Source: Clostridiales bacterium (GTDB lineage Bacteria; Bacillota; Clostridia; Lachnospirales; CAG-274). Taken from it: 34,945 nucleotides of DNA. Positions 7,611-15,058 of this stretch are shown one piece after another. Where the stretch lies: assembly GCA_021201395.1 (NCBI GenBank), contig JAJQFB010000127.1, positions 1 to 34,945 of the forward strand, in the 5' to 3' direction. The number at the start of each line of letters is the position of its first letter. The first letter of the stretch is position 1. The notes under the pieces are model-generated. The model searched no databases and was not told the origin of the DNA. It was given only the letters and a program-made list of their open reading frames with translations. Position numbers and translations under genes: made by a program.

Positions 7611-8366
7611 TTATTTCTTGAGATACTCAGCCGCAAGACCTATAAATTCACTGTTTGTGGGTTTCTTTGCACTCTTGGGAAGATTGAAAACCTTTGTAAT
7701 TGTTTCGCCCTCGTCTCTCTTCCAGGAGGTTTCGATAGCGTGTCTTATGGCTCTTTCGGCTCTTATGGGGGTCGTCTTATATTCCCTTGCTATTTCGGGA
7801 TAAATCACCTTTGTGACGGCCTCGATAATGGCTTCGTCCTCTATAACCATAGTAATAGCAGACCTCAAATATCTGAAACCCTTAAGATTGGGAATAATTC
7901 CTATGTCGTGAAGAAGGCTTGTAATCTGCTTCTTTTTATCCGTTGTGTTTACAATATGGATAAGGTCGTTTGAAACAGCATTGTTAAAGCCCTTGTCGGT
8001 ATTTTCGATCGGCGTTGCCAAAATATCATTGATTCTTCTTATAAGAACCTCAGGGTCATAGGGCTTAATCAAAACATATTTTACGCCCATAGAAAAGGCT
8101 CTTGCCACGATTTCATCGGAACACATTGCCGTTGTTACCATAACCTTGATTTCGCTTGTATCAATCTGGCTTATAACGCCGAAGCCGTCAAGCCCGCCCA
8201 AAATTAAATCCGTAACGACAACATCGGGCTTCTTCTCCTTTATGCCGTTTAAACCATCAAGGCCGTTATCTGCCGTTCCCACAACGTCAAAACCGTTTTT
8301 CTCCGCAAAAAAACTTTTAAGATTAGATAATGTTTTAGCATTTGAATCCAAAATAAAAATCTTCAT
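7611..8366 (-). CDS. spo0A: Sporulation master response regulator Spo0A
   Basis: Spo0A is the phosphorylation-controlled transcription factor that commits the cell to sporulation. Residues 1-120 are the receiver: phospho-acceptor Asp53 (VVTDLIL), Thr78/79 and Lys101 (LIKPYD) are present. Residues from about 140 form the unique Spo0A DNA-binding domain: LLHDIGIIPNLKGFRYLR, ITMVIEDEAII, VIYPEIAREYKTTPIRAERA, IRHAIETSWKR and KPTNSEFIGLAAEYLKK. Length 251 fits clostridial Spo0A. Oddity: the acidic pocket that normally reads Asp-Asp has Asp7-Ser8, so one Mg2+-ligand residue is replaced. The gene follows spoIVB, the classic arrangement. AAGGGGAC precedes the ATG. A sigma-A-like promoter lies in the 260-nt AT-rich gap upstream. 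Confidence 0.97.
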   Translation of the reverse strand: MKIFILDSNAKTLSNLKSFFAEKNGFDVVGTADNGLDGLNGIKEKKPDVVVTDLILGGLDGFGVISQIDTSEIKVMVTTAMCSDEIVARAFSMGVKYVLIKPYDPEVLIRRINDILATPIENTDKGFNNAVSNDLIHIVNTTDKKKQITSLLHDIGIIPNLKGFRYLRSAITMVIEDEAIIEAVTKVIYPEIAREYKTTPIRAERAIRHAIETSWKRDEGETITKVFNLPKSAKKPTNSEFIGLAAEYLKK

Positions 8367-8496
8367 TCTCTTCGTCCCCTTTTTAAATTAAAATTAGCTC
8401 GGCTTACAACATTTTTTTATCTTTTAAACAATATAACATCTCAAAAAATCAACAAAAAATGTTCCGAACCCATTAAGTCTAAAATATCTAATTAAT

Positions 8497-8524
8497 ATTA
8501 TACACCAAAAGACAAATTTTTCAA
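8497..8524 (-). promoter_or_regulatory. Sigma-A-like promoter upstream of spo0A
   Basis: On the minus strand TTGAAA (8519-8524), a 16-nt spacer and TATAAT (8497-8502), about 130 nt before the spo0A ATG. The surrounding 8367-8626 stretch is very AT-rich and holds nothing else recognisable; a perfect Spo0A box (TGTCGAA) was not seen. Confidence 0.5.
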
Positions 8525-8626
8525 GTATTTTAATAATTTTTAACAATTTTAATATTTATTTATAACTTTTTTTATTTATAAGTCATTATTAATCGACCAT
8601 AAATATTTTTTAGGGACAAACAGCTC

Positions 8627-9586
8627 TTAAAGCATATTTTCAATAAATATACCGTAGCCCTTTTCGGGATTATTTAAGAAAACGTGGGTTACGGCGCCTA
8701 TAATTTTGTCATTCTGTATTATGGGGGAACCGCTCATTCCCTGAATTATTCCGCCGCTTAAATTAAGAAGTCTTTCGTCCGTTATCCTTACGGTCATACA
8801 TTTGGAGCTTTCAGATGTAAAGGGTATTATATTTTCTATTTTGACGGAATACTTTTTAACCTCCCCATCTATTCCCGACAAAATATAGGCCTCGCCTGTA
8901 TGAACCTCTCTTCTTTTTCCTACCTTATATACTTTGCCCCCTTTATAAGTCTCGGAGATGCTGCCGTAAATTCCCAGCTTGTTATTGTCGGAAATTTCGC
9001 CTAAACCGCTGTCAAAGTCTATTTCCCCTAAAATCTCGCCGGGGCTGCCCTTTTTTTCTTTTACAACCGTCCCTATTTGCGCCGAACAAATCTCTCCGCC
9101 GGAAACAGTCATAAGCTTCCCTGTGTCTACATCGGTTATGCCGTGACCCAAAGCCCCGAAACGGCCTGTTTCTTTATCGTAAAACGTCAGCGTGCCTAAA
9201 CCCTGAGTGGAATCTCTTATCCAAATACCAAGCTTATAGCCGCCCTCGGCGGAAAGAACGGGAGTTACGGATAAGTTAATGCTTTTGCCGTTTCTGCTGA
9301 CGGCAAGGCTTAAAGGCTCGCCTCCGCTTTCTTCCACAGCCTCCATTAAGGCCTCTTTAGTGGAAAGCTCTCTGTTTCCGGCATACAGCAGCATATCTCC
9401 CGGCTTTAAAATATCCGCCGCAGGCTCAGCCCGTCCCTCTTCGGTGGGAAAGGAGCTTAAGCCCAAAACCATAACTCCTTTCATATCTATTTTAACCCCT
9501 ATAATGTCTCCGCAGACAACCACCTCCCTGCTGCCGTCGGAGGCCGCCGTAACCGAAAAGGAATTTCCTGTATAATTTATCAGCAT
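8627..9586 (-). CDS. spoIVB: SpoIVB serine peptidase (in-frame body; N-terminus out of frame)
   Basis: SpoIVB is the S55 serine peptidase made in the forespore that triggers pro-sigma-K processing. The open frame gives a PDZ-like region (GVMVLGLSSFPTEEG to SLAVSRNGKSINLSVTP), then the peptidase domain with GALGHGITDVDTG (catalytic His), QIGTVVKEKKGSPGEI, and the nucleophile motif GGIIQGMSGSPIIQNDKIIGAVTHV. The ATG at 9586 cannot be the natural start: the same frame continues upstream as the hydrophobic anchor LFICSFLIIAA, which has no usable start codon. The true start appears to be the ATG at 9681-9683 with a perfect AGGAGGT, separated by a one-base frame shift at an A9 run (9643-9651). spo0A follows downstream, the standard pairing. 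Confidence 0.9.
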   Translation of the reverse strand: MLINYTGNSFSVTAASDGSREVVVCGDIIGVKIDMKGVMVLGLSSFPTEEGRAEPAADILKPGDMLLYAGNRELSTKEALMEAVEESGGEPLSLAVSRNGKSINLSVTPVLSAEGGYKLGIWIRDSTQGLGTLTFYDKETGRFGALGHGITDVDTGKLMTVSGGEICSAQIGTVVKEKKGSPGEILGEIDFDSGLGEISDNNKLGIYGSISETYKGGKVYKVGKRREVHTGEAYILSGIDGEVKKYSVKIENIIPFTSESSKCMTVRITDERLLNLSGGIIQGMSGSPIIQNDKIIGAVTHVFLNNPEKGYGIFIENML

Positions 9587-9683
9587 TGCTGCAATAATAA
9601 GAAATGAACAGATAAAAAGCCTATCTCTGAATTTTATATTTATTTTTTTTTATTTTTTTACGCAAAAAACAAGCAAAGCACAT
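9587..9683 (-). other. spoIVB: Out-of-frame 5' end of spoIVB with A9 slippage site
   Basis: On the minus strand AGGAGGT (9690-9696) precedes an ATG (9681-9683) by 6 nt. The frame reads MCFACFLRKKIKKNKYKIQR and stops. If one A is lost from the A9 run (9643-9651) it instead reads MCFACFLRKKIKKI, NIKFRDRLFICSFLIIAA and joins the SpoIVB body. That gives a basic cytoplasmic tip plus one membrane span, exactly the SpoIVB topology. Transcriptional slippage at the A9 run, a real mutation, or a sequencing error would all explain it. Confidence 0.7.
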
Positions 9684-9712
9684 AAATCTACCTCCTTAAA
9701 TCAGTACCTTAA

Positions 9713-9742
9713 TACTTTGCCCTTTGTGCATTACAACTATAC
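9713..9742 (-). promoter_or_regulatory. Possible sigma-G/sigma-F-type promoter of spoIVB
   Basis: On the minus strand GTATA (9738-9742), an 18-nt spacer, then CAAAGTA (9713-9719), about 30 nt before the proposed spoIVB start. The -35 fits the forespore consensus; the -10 matches 5 of 7 positions. spoIVB is forespore-expressed in Bacillus, so the placement is sensible, but the match is partial. Confidence 0.4.
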
Positions 9743-9771
9743 CGGGGAAATACTTACTTATGAATTATCGC

Positions 9772-10473
9772 TTAACAATGTTTAATGTAATTTATTTCCT
9801 CCTCTGTCATTTCCCTGAATTTTCCTTTTTTTAGGTTCCCCAAGCTTATTTTTCCTATTGAAATCCGCTTAAGACTTACGGCTCTATTGTCTATTTCCTC
9901 AAGCATTCTTCTTACCTGTCTGTTCCTGCCCTCGTGAATCGTAATTTTAAGAGTCGGAGGCTCCTCCCCTATTACCTCTAATTTAGCCGGAGCCGTCTTT
10001 CTGCCGTCAAGATATATGCCGTTTTCAAAAAAGAAAATTTCCGCCGGCTCCGGAACTCTCTGCACCGCCGCAACATATACCTTATCAATATTATGCTTTG
10101 GGTGGCTCAATCTATTCGCCGCTTCGCCGTCATTTGTCAAAATCAAAAGACCGGAGGTGTTATAGTCAAGCCGCCCTACGGGGTAGACCCTCTCCCGAAT
10201 GCCTTTTATACAGTCCATAACCGTTTTTCGGCCCCTGTCGTCGGAAACCGTTGTGACACAGCCCTCGGGCTTGTTTATAATAAGGTAGACCTTTTTTTCT
10301 TCGGGAAGTATGACCCTGCCCATATATTTTACAACATCATCCTCCCCTACTTTAAAGCCCATCTCCGTAACGACACGCCCGTTTACGGAAACTCTTCCCT
10401 CCGCAATATATTCCTCGGCCTTTCGCCTTGAACATACACCGCAGGCGGCAATGTATTTTTGAAGTCTTTCCAT
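9772..10473 (-). CDS. RsuA/RluB/RluE/RluF family pseudouridine synthase
   Basis: rRNA pseudouridine synthase of about 233 residues. It has an N-terminal S4 RNA-binding domain (MERLQKYIAACGVCSRRKAEE, then GRVSVNGRVVTEMG) and a catalytic domain with LIINKPEGCVTTVSDDRGRKTV, the catalytic Asp in YPVGRLDYNTSGLLILTNDG, and the C-terminal IHEGRNRQVRRMLE motif. In Firmicutes the neighbour-of-sporulation copy is usually RluB, which modifies 23S rRNA, but target specificity cannot be read from sequence. A GTG at 10482 is in frame; the ATG at 10473 has AGGTG at proper distance and begins with the family-typical MERLQK, so it is preferred. aroE ends 23 nt upstream on the same strand. Confidence 0.9.
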   Translation of the reverse strand: MERLQKYIAACGVCSRRKAEEYIAEGRVSVNGRVVTEMGFKVGEDDVVKYMGRVILPEEKKVYLIINKPEGCVTTVSDDRGRKTVMDCIKGIRERVYPVGRLDYNTSGLLILTNDGEAANRLSHPKHNIDKVYVAAVQRVPEPAEIFFFENGIYLDGRKTAPAKLEVIGEEPPTLKITIHEGRNRQVRRMLEEIDNRAVSLKRISIGKISLGNLKKGKFREMTEEEINYIKHC

Positions 10474-10496
10474 ATAAATCACCTGTGTAATAAAGC

Positions 10497-11351
10497 TTAT
10501 TGTTCAAACTCCTTTTTTAAGGCCTGATACATAATCTCATAGGGTGCCTCTTTTTCCGTCCAAATCGTAAAATTTAAAGCCCCCTGACAAACAAGCATAC
10601 CTAAGCCGCTTATTGTTTTCGCCCCTCTTTTTTCGGCGGCGGTTAAAAATCCCGTAACCGCAGGGTTAAACACAACATCCGAAACAACCATATGCTCTGT
10701 AACAGTATCATAGTCTATATCCGGTTTTTCATCGATATTCGGGAAAAGTCCTATTGAGGTTGCATTAATTAAAATATCGGTTTTCTCAGGTACGGGCTGC
10801 CGGCTGTTCCACGGAAGATAGTCTGCTTCAGCAGAGGTATGCTCCCTGATTGTATTTACAAGCTCCTCCCCACGGGAGCGGCTGCGGTTAATAACCGTTA
10901 CGGCGGAAGCCCCTGCAAGGGCGCACTCAACGGCAATGGCCTTTGCGGCGCCGCCTGCCCCCAAAATTGTAATATTCTTTTCCTTTACGGATATTCCGTT
11001 CATTTCAAGAGCCTGTATAAAGCCCTTTCCGTCTGTATTATCCCCTATAAGCTTTCCCTCTTTTACAACAACGGTGTTCACCGCCCCGATTATACCTGCC
11101 GCCTCGGAAATTTCATCAAGATAGGGCAGCACTGTTATTTTATGGGGCATAGTCAGGTTAATGCCTTTCATATTGAGGGCTTTAAGGCTCTTCATAGCAA
11201 TATCGAAATCCTCCGGCAAAACTTTCATTGTAATATAGCGGTAATTGAGCCCCAGAGCCTCAAAGCCGGCTTCTTCCAAAACTCCCGTAGGGTTCCCGTC
11301 AACAGGATCGCCGAAAACGCCTACAAGCTCCGCACGATAATTTTTTTCCAT
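10497..11351 (-). CDS. aroE: Shikimate dehydrogenase, atypical N-terminal substrate motif
   Basis: AroE reduces 3-dehydroshikimate to shikimate with NADPH. Present: the catalytic Lys71 in GINLTMPHK and Asp107 in IGDNTDGKGF, the NADP-binding ILGAGGAAKAIAVE and INRSRSRGEELV, and C-terminal ISGLGMLVCQGALNFTIWT. Length (284) is normal. Odd: the usual shikimate-binding SLSP-type motif after GDP is missing; the N-terminus reads VGVFGDPVDGNPTGVLEE, so the two Ser residues that hold the substrate carboxylate are replaced by Gly/Asn/Thr. This resembles a variant AroE subgroup I associate with some clostridia, so the substrate could be shikimate or a related compound such as quinate. aroB is encoded 3.7 kb upstream on the same strand. 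Confidence 0.87.
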   Translation of the reverse strand: MEKNYRAELVGVFGDPVDGNPTGVLEEAGFEALGLNYRYITMKVLPEDFDIAMKSLKALNMKGINLTMPHKITVLPYLDEISEAAGIIGAVNTVVVKEGKLIGDNTDGKGFIQALEMNGISVKEKNITILGAGGAAKAIAVECALAGASAVTVINRSRSRGEELVNTIREHTSAEADYLPWNSRQPVPEKTDILINATSIGLFPNIDEKPDIDYDTVTEHMVVSDVVFNPAVTGFLTAAEKRGAKTISGLGMLVCQGALNFTIWTEKEAPYEIMYQALKKEFEQ

Positions 11352-11389
11352 TTTCGTTCTCCTTTAACATTATATTTTTACGCTTCCGA

Positions 11390-11435
11390 TAAAATAACGG
11401 TGCAAAATCCCAAATGCCGACTTTGCACCGTTTTT
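11390..11435 (-). terminator. Hairpin between the small ORFs and aroE
   Basis: CGGTGCAAA (11398-11406) pairs perfectly with TTTGCACCG (11422-11430). T-rich sequence flanks both sides (TTTTTGCATTT on plus, TTATTTTA on minus). Its position suits termination of the minus-strand small ORFs ahead of aroE, although the better T-run is on the plus strand. Confidence 0.55.
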
Positions 11436-11483
11436 GCATTTATCCTGCCGTTTTTAAAACCGATATAATCTTTGCAAATAAAA

Positions 11484-11650
11484 CTAATCAATTTCAAGTT
11501 TTTCAGTGACTATTCCGAAAGATTCCAACTTTGCCTTAACAATCTTAAGCTGATAATCCAATTCTTTTTCCTGATTTTGTGCTTTTTTATGCGCTGTAAG
11601 CCTGTATATGAATCTATTAAATTATTAATCATTTCTTTATCGCTCGGCAT
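11484..11650 (-). CDS. Small coiled-coil-like ORF split by a -1 frame at A-AAA-AAG
   Basis: From an ATG at 11648-11650 (GGGGG-type ribosome site upstream) the zero frame encodes 46 residues, beginning MPSDKEMINNLIDSYTGLQR and ending in an unpatterned basic tail at 11510. At ATA-AAA-AAG (slippery heptamer 11582-11588) a -1 shift continues as AQNQEKELDYQLKIVKAK and LESFGIVTEKLEID to a stop at 11484. The result is a smooth, acidic/basic amphipathic helical protein of 55 residues with heptad-like Leu/Ile spacing. The heptamer is in the exact phase of the dnaX/IS-type -1 signal. Alternatives are a one-base deletion in an A7 run or a sequence error. It lies 45 nt after the next small ORF. Function unknown. 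Confidence 0.55.
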
Positions 11651-11695
11651 ACACTCGCCCCCGTTTAACTCACTGTCAAAAAAAGTCTGTAAAGC

Positions 11696-11845
11696 TTAAA
11701 GCCCCTTATCATCAATTTTCTTATTGTCGGTTCCGTCAATCATAGCCGTTGTGTCATCGATTATTTTAACGGCTTCTTCCTGATTTCCCGTTTTAATTAA
11801 AGCTTTAATCGCCTGTAAAACAACATACAGTTCCTTATCACCCAT
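11696..11845 (-). CDS. Uncharacterised 49-residue protein
   Basis: A 49-codon ORF beginning MGDKELYVVLQAIKALIKTG, continuing NQEEAVKIIDDTTAMIDG and ending KIDDKGL. AGGGGG lies 7-8 nt before the ATG. It is acidic and helical, with a TPR-like hydrophobic spacing but too short for a repeat domain, and has no signal or membrane segment. Its codon use matches the neighbouring genes. It is followed on the same strand by the split small ORF at 11484-11650, so the two probably share a transcript. No family was recognised. It fills most of the otherwise gene-free 11352-11902 gap. Confidence 0.6.
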   Translation of the reverse strand: MGDKELYVVLQAIKALIKTGNQEEAVKIIDDTTAMIDGTDNKKIDDKGL

Positions 11846-11902
11846 CAAAAATCCCCCTGTCATATATACAATATCTTATTTACAATTACATTATACCACA
11901 TA

Positions 11903-13036
11903 TCAAAATGTCATTTCAAGCCATTTGTTATATATTTTCTCTAAAATATATTTAAAGGTATGTCTTTCAACACTTTCAGCCGAAATAAGGTCAATTTTCC
12001 CATGTAAGGCTCCGCTTATATAAACCTCGGCTTTCCCTACTATATCGCCCTTGTATACGGGGGCTTCAATCTCAATATTTTCTATTTTAATTTCCGCTTT
12101 CTCCCCCTCTTTAAGGGGCAGCTTCATTCCCTCGGCAAAAACAGCCCCGGCCCTTTCCTTATCACCGTTTAAAATATGAAATTCCGCCGCCGTTTCTCCC
12201 TCCGTAACAATATCCTCTGTTTTATAGTTGTCAAAGCCGTAATCCAAAAGCTTTTTTGTGTCCGCCCACTTATTGGCCTTGCCTGCCGCTCCCCAACCGC
12301 TTGCCAAAACAACGGAAATAAGAGTCATACCCTCTCTTTCGGCAGCTCCCACAAAGCAGTGGCCTGCTTTTCCCGTATATCCTGTTTTAACGCCTACGGC
12401 CCCCTGATATTCCGTAAGGAGCCTGTCGGCATTTGTAAGGGAATAGCTTCTTTTATTTGTTTCAAAGGAATAGGACGGCGTCTTTATAATCTCCCTGAAA
12501 GTCTCATTTTTAAGGGCATACCGTGTAATAAGAGCCATATCCGAAGCCGTAGAGTGGTGATCGCCTGAGTCAAGGCCGTTTGGGGTTTCAAAAACAGTGT
12601 CCCTTGCCCCTATTTTTTTCGCCTCTTCGGTCATTGCCCTGCAAAATTCTTCGCTGCTGCCGCTTATATGCTCTGCTATAGCCACAGCGGCATCATTTGA
12701 GGATTTAAGCATAAGGGCATAGAGCAGATCCTTAAGACGGGCCTCCTCCCCCTCAGATAAAAACAGTTTAACTCTGGGCTGGGCTGCGGCGTTTTTGCTG
12801 ACAGTGACAGTTTCGTTTAGGTCGGCGTGCTCTATCGTATAAACAGCCGTCATAATTTTGGTGGTGCTTGCCATAGCCATAGGGCTTTCACTGTTTTTCT
12901 CCCACAAAACCCTTCCGCTGTCTGCTTCAATCAAAACGGCGGCTTGGCTCTTAAGCTCCAAATCCTCCGCCGCAAAAATATTCCCGCAAAACACGGCAGC
13001 AAAGACAACAAACGCAGCAACAAAAATTTTTTTCAT
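11903..13036 (-). CDS. dacF: D-alanyl-D-alanine carboxypeptidase (DacF/PBP5 type)
   Basis: Penicillin-binding carboxypeptidase that removes the terminal D-Ala from peptidoglycan stem peptides. Residues 1-23 are a signal peptide (MKKIFVAAFVVFAAVF...IFAAED). Active-site motifs are complete: Ser57-x-x-Lys60 in MASTTKIM, Ser-x-Asn in LKSSNDAAVAIAEH, and Lys-Thr-Gly in VGVKTGYTGKAG. A C-terminal beta-rich PBP5 domain and an amphipathic tail (TFKYILEKIYNKWLEMTF) for membrane association follow. At 377 residues it is typical of class A D,D-carboxypeptidases. DacF-type enzymes in spore-formers can act on the forespore cortex; whether this is the vegetative or sporulation paralogue is open. rluD ends 62 nt upstream on the same strand. 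Confidence 0.94.
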   Translation of the reverse strand: MKKIFVAAFVVFAAVFCGNIFAAEDLELKSQAAVLIEADSGRVLWEKNSESPMAMASTTKIMTAVYTIEHADLNETVTVSKNAAAQPRVKLFLSEGEEARLKDLLYALMLKSSNDAAVAIAEHISGSSEEFCRAMTEEAKKIGARDTVFETPNGLDSGDHHSTASDMALITRYALKNETFREIIKTPSYSFETNKRSYSLTNADRLLTEYQGAVGVKTGYTGKAGHCFVGAAEREGMTLISVVLASGWGAAGKANKWADTKKLLDYGFDNYKTEDIVTEGETAAEFHILNGDKERAGAVFAEGMKLPLKEGEKAEIKIENIEIEAPVYKGDIVGKAEVYISGALHGKIDLISAESVERHTFKYILEKIYNKWLEMTF

Positions 13037-13098
13037 ACAGAATACTTCCTTAAAATTTTATTACTCACCTATTATTTGTAATTTTAAGAAATATATTC

Positions 13099-14016
13099 TT
13101 AAATAAGCAGCTTCCCGTCAAGCAGCTTTGTAAAATATTCGGGCAGGGGCACCGAAAATTCCATATATTCATTGCTTTTAGGGTGTATAAAGCCCAAAAC
13201 CTCGGCATGAAGAGCCTGTCCCTTTAAATTAAAGGGGCATTTTGGGGGTCCGTAAACCCGATCCCCCAAAAGAGGGTGGCCTATATAGCTCATATGCACC
13301 CTTATTTGATGTGTCCTGCCTGTTTCAAGCCTAAACTCGGCATATGCAAATTTGCCTAAATTTTCCATAACTCTGTAGTGGGTAACGGCTCTGCGGCCGC
13401 CCTGCTTTAAAACCGCCATCTTCTTCCTGTCACGGGGGCTTCTGCCCAGCTCCGCATCAACCGTCCCCTCTTCTTCCTTAAAGCTGTTGTAAACAATCCC
13501 CTTGTAGACCCTTGTCATACTGTGCTCCGCAAGCTGAGCCGCAAGAGAATTGTGGGCAAGGTCATTTTTAGCCGCCACGATTACGCCGCTTGTGTCCCTG
13601 TCTATTCTGTGAACAATCCCCGGACGGGTTACACCGTTTATACCCGAAAGCTCTCCCTTACAGCGGTACATAAGGGCGTTTACCAGAGTTCCCGAATAAT
13701 GCCCCGGCGCCGGATGAACAACCATGCCCTGAGGCTTGTTTATTACTATAACATCTCCGTCCTCGTAAATAACGTCAAGGGCTATGTCCTCCGCCGAAAT
13801 TTCAGCCTCTTTCGCTTCGGGAACAATAACCGAAACAACATCGCCGTACTTTATTTTATAGCTTTTCTCTGCAACTTTTCCGCCTGAGAGAACATTCCCC
13901 TCAGAAATAAGCCTTTGTATCCTGTTTCTTGAAATATCCTCCATAACAAGGCTTAAAAAGCTGTCAAGCCTCTTTCCGCTGTCCTCTTTTTCACAGTAAA
14001 ATTCATACCTTTCCAT
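13099..14016 (-). CDS. rluD: RluA/RluD family pseudouridine synthase
   Basis: Large-subunit rRNA pseudouridine synthase. It has an N-terminal S4 domain (GKRLDSFLSLVMEDISRNRIQRLI), the catalytic HRIDRDTSGVIVAAKN motif with the active Asp, VINKPQGMVVHPAPGH, and the C-terminal RTHQIRVHMSYIGHPLLGD. About 305 residues, as for RluD, which modifies helix 69 of 23S rRNA; the exact target is inferred from family only. An ATG at 14022 is in frame, but the GGGGA site sits too close to it; the ATG at 14016 has correct spacing. It follows the small membrane protein gene, lspA and aroB on the same strand; lspA-rluD pairing is widespread in Firmicutes. Confidence 0.93.
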   Translation of the reverse strand: MERYEFYCEKEDSGKRLDSFLSLVMEDISRNRIQRLISEGNVLSGGKVAEKSYKIKYGDVVSVIVPEAKEAEISAEDIALDVIYEDGDVIVINKPQGMVVHPAPGHYSGTLVNALMYRCKGELSGINGVTRPGIVHRIDRDTSGVIVAAKNDLAHNSLAAQLAEHSMTRVYKGIVYNSFKEEEGTVDAELGRSPRDRKKMAVLKQGGRRAVTHYRVMENLGKFAYAEFRLETGRTHQIRVHMSYIGHPLLGDRVYGPPKCPFNLKGQALHAEVLGFIHPKSNEYMEFSVPLPEYFTKLLDGKLLI

Positions 14017-14066
14017 CGTCATTCCCCATATTATAAAGCAATATTATTACCTGTGCGGTATATATT

Positions 14067-14573
14067 TTAAAGCATATTTTCAATATAGCAGATTATCTTT
14101 TTATCCATAAATTCAACATATCTCATATAAATAAGCTGGGAATCTCCCTTTATAACTCCCCCCTGGGACTGAACAATGTTATAGCCGTTTCCGGAGCCGT
14201 TTTTATAGGAAAATTCAACGCCGCTTAAGGTAAAGCTCTCCTCCTCGTCAGAGGTTTGAAAATCCTTCACAGGCCCTGTAATCTCGGTATAATTGCCTGA
14301 GCTGTAAAGGCTGTAAACCTTAATTTGAGGAAAGCAAGTAAAGAAAAACAGCCCCAAAAGAACAACAGCCCCCACAACGGCGCCGCTTATATAGTCCTTA
14401 AAAATCAGTCTTGCGGCAATAAAAGCTATAATGCCTAAAATTACGGGCAAAAGAAGCTTAAAGGAAAACTTAAATGTAAGCTCATAAAGGAGAGTGCCGC
14501 CGTAAACCCTGCCGAAAACAGCCGTTGACAGACACAGGCAAAACAAGAGGGTCAAAATTAATATTTTTTTCAT
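14067..14573 (-). CDS. Uncharacterised small membrane protein between lspA and rluD
   Basis: A 168-residue protein with three hydrophobic segments: an N-terminal signal-anchor (KKILILTLLFCLCLSTAVFG), a second at about residues 35-56 (SFKLLLPVILGIIAFIAARL) and a third at about 63-82 (ISGAVVGAVVLLGLFFFTCF). The remaining 85 residues are soluble, probably extracytoplasmic, with no recognised domain. Its start overlaps the lspA stop (ATGA), so translation is coupled to the lipoprotein signal peptidase; a link to lipoprotein or envelope maturation is only a guess. Its last codons are identical over 19 nt to the end of spoIVB. I do not recognise the family. Confidence 0.75.
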   Translation of the reverse strand: MKKILILTLLFCLCLSTAVFGRVYGGTLLYELTFKFSFKLLLPVILGIIAFIAARLIFKDYISGAVVGAVVLLGLFFFTCFPQIKVYSLYSSGNYTEITGPVKDFQTSDEEESFTLSGVEFSYKNGSGNGYNIVQSQGGVIKGDSQLIYMRYVEFMDKKIICYIENML

Positions 14574-15058
14574 TTTTTGTCATTTCCTTTCTTTTTAAAT
14601 CTGTCGCCGAAAATAACATAGAAACACAAAAGAGCCGTTCCGCAGGTAACGAGAATATCCGCAAAATTAAAGACCGCAAAGGAATGGCCGAAAAACACGA
14701 AGTGCAGATAGTCCACAACATAGCCTAATCTTATTCTGTCAATAAGGTTTCCCACCGCCCCTGCGGCAACAAGAATAACGGCCGCCTTTAAAACAAGAGG
14801 TGTATAAACCGTCCTGCTTCTTACGAAGAAAATAAATATAACACCGAGAACGATAACCGTAAACAATATAAACAGCCACCTGCCCCCGGATAAAAGCCCG
14901 AAAGCCATTCCCTTATTTTCCACATAAGTAAGATAAAAGAAATTGTCGATAACCGTCACCTGTCCCACAGGTTTTAACACAGCTGTAACAATATGTTTTA
15001 AAACAATATCCTCTAAAACCAAAATCCCGAACATTAAAATTAAAACCGTGTTTAACAT
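14570..15058 (-). CDS. lspA: Lipoprotein signal peptidase (signal peptidase II)
   Basis: Integral membrane aspartic peptidase that cleaves prolipoprotein signal peptides ahead of the lipidated Cys. Four hydrophobic segments are visible over 162 residues. Conserved signatures: DNFFYLTYVENKGMAFGLL, GAVGNLIDRIRLGYVVDYLHF (first catalytic Asp region) and FAVFNFADILVTCGTAL (second catalytic Asp). Its ATG overlaps the aroB stop by 1 nt (TAATG), and its own stop overlaps the downstream membrane-protein start, so the aroB-lspA-14067-rluD stretch looks like one operon. PotD in this window carries a lipobox and would be a substrate. Confidence 0.95.
   Translation of the reverse strand: MLNTVLILMFGILVLEDIVLKHIVTAVLKPVGQVTVIDNFFYLTYVENKGMAFGLLSGGRWLFILFTVIVLGVIFIFFVRSRTVYTPLVLKAAVILVAAGAVGNLIDRIRLGYVVDYLHFVFFGHSFAVFNFADILVTCGTALLCFYVIFGDRFKKKGNDKK

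Noticed and set aside
8461..8600. Spo0A box upstream of spo0A
   Set aside because: Only loose resemblances were found; no TGTCGAA within one mismatch at a sensible place.
10839..11468. 209-codon plus-strand ORF
   Set aside because: Antisense to aroE and not domain-like; it extends into non-coding DNA.
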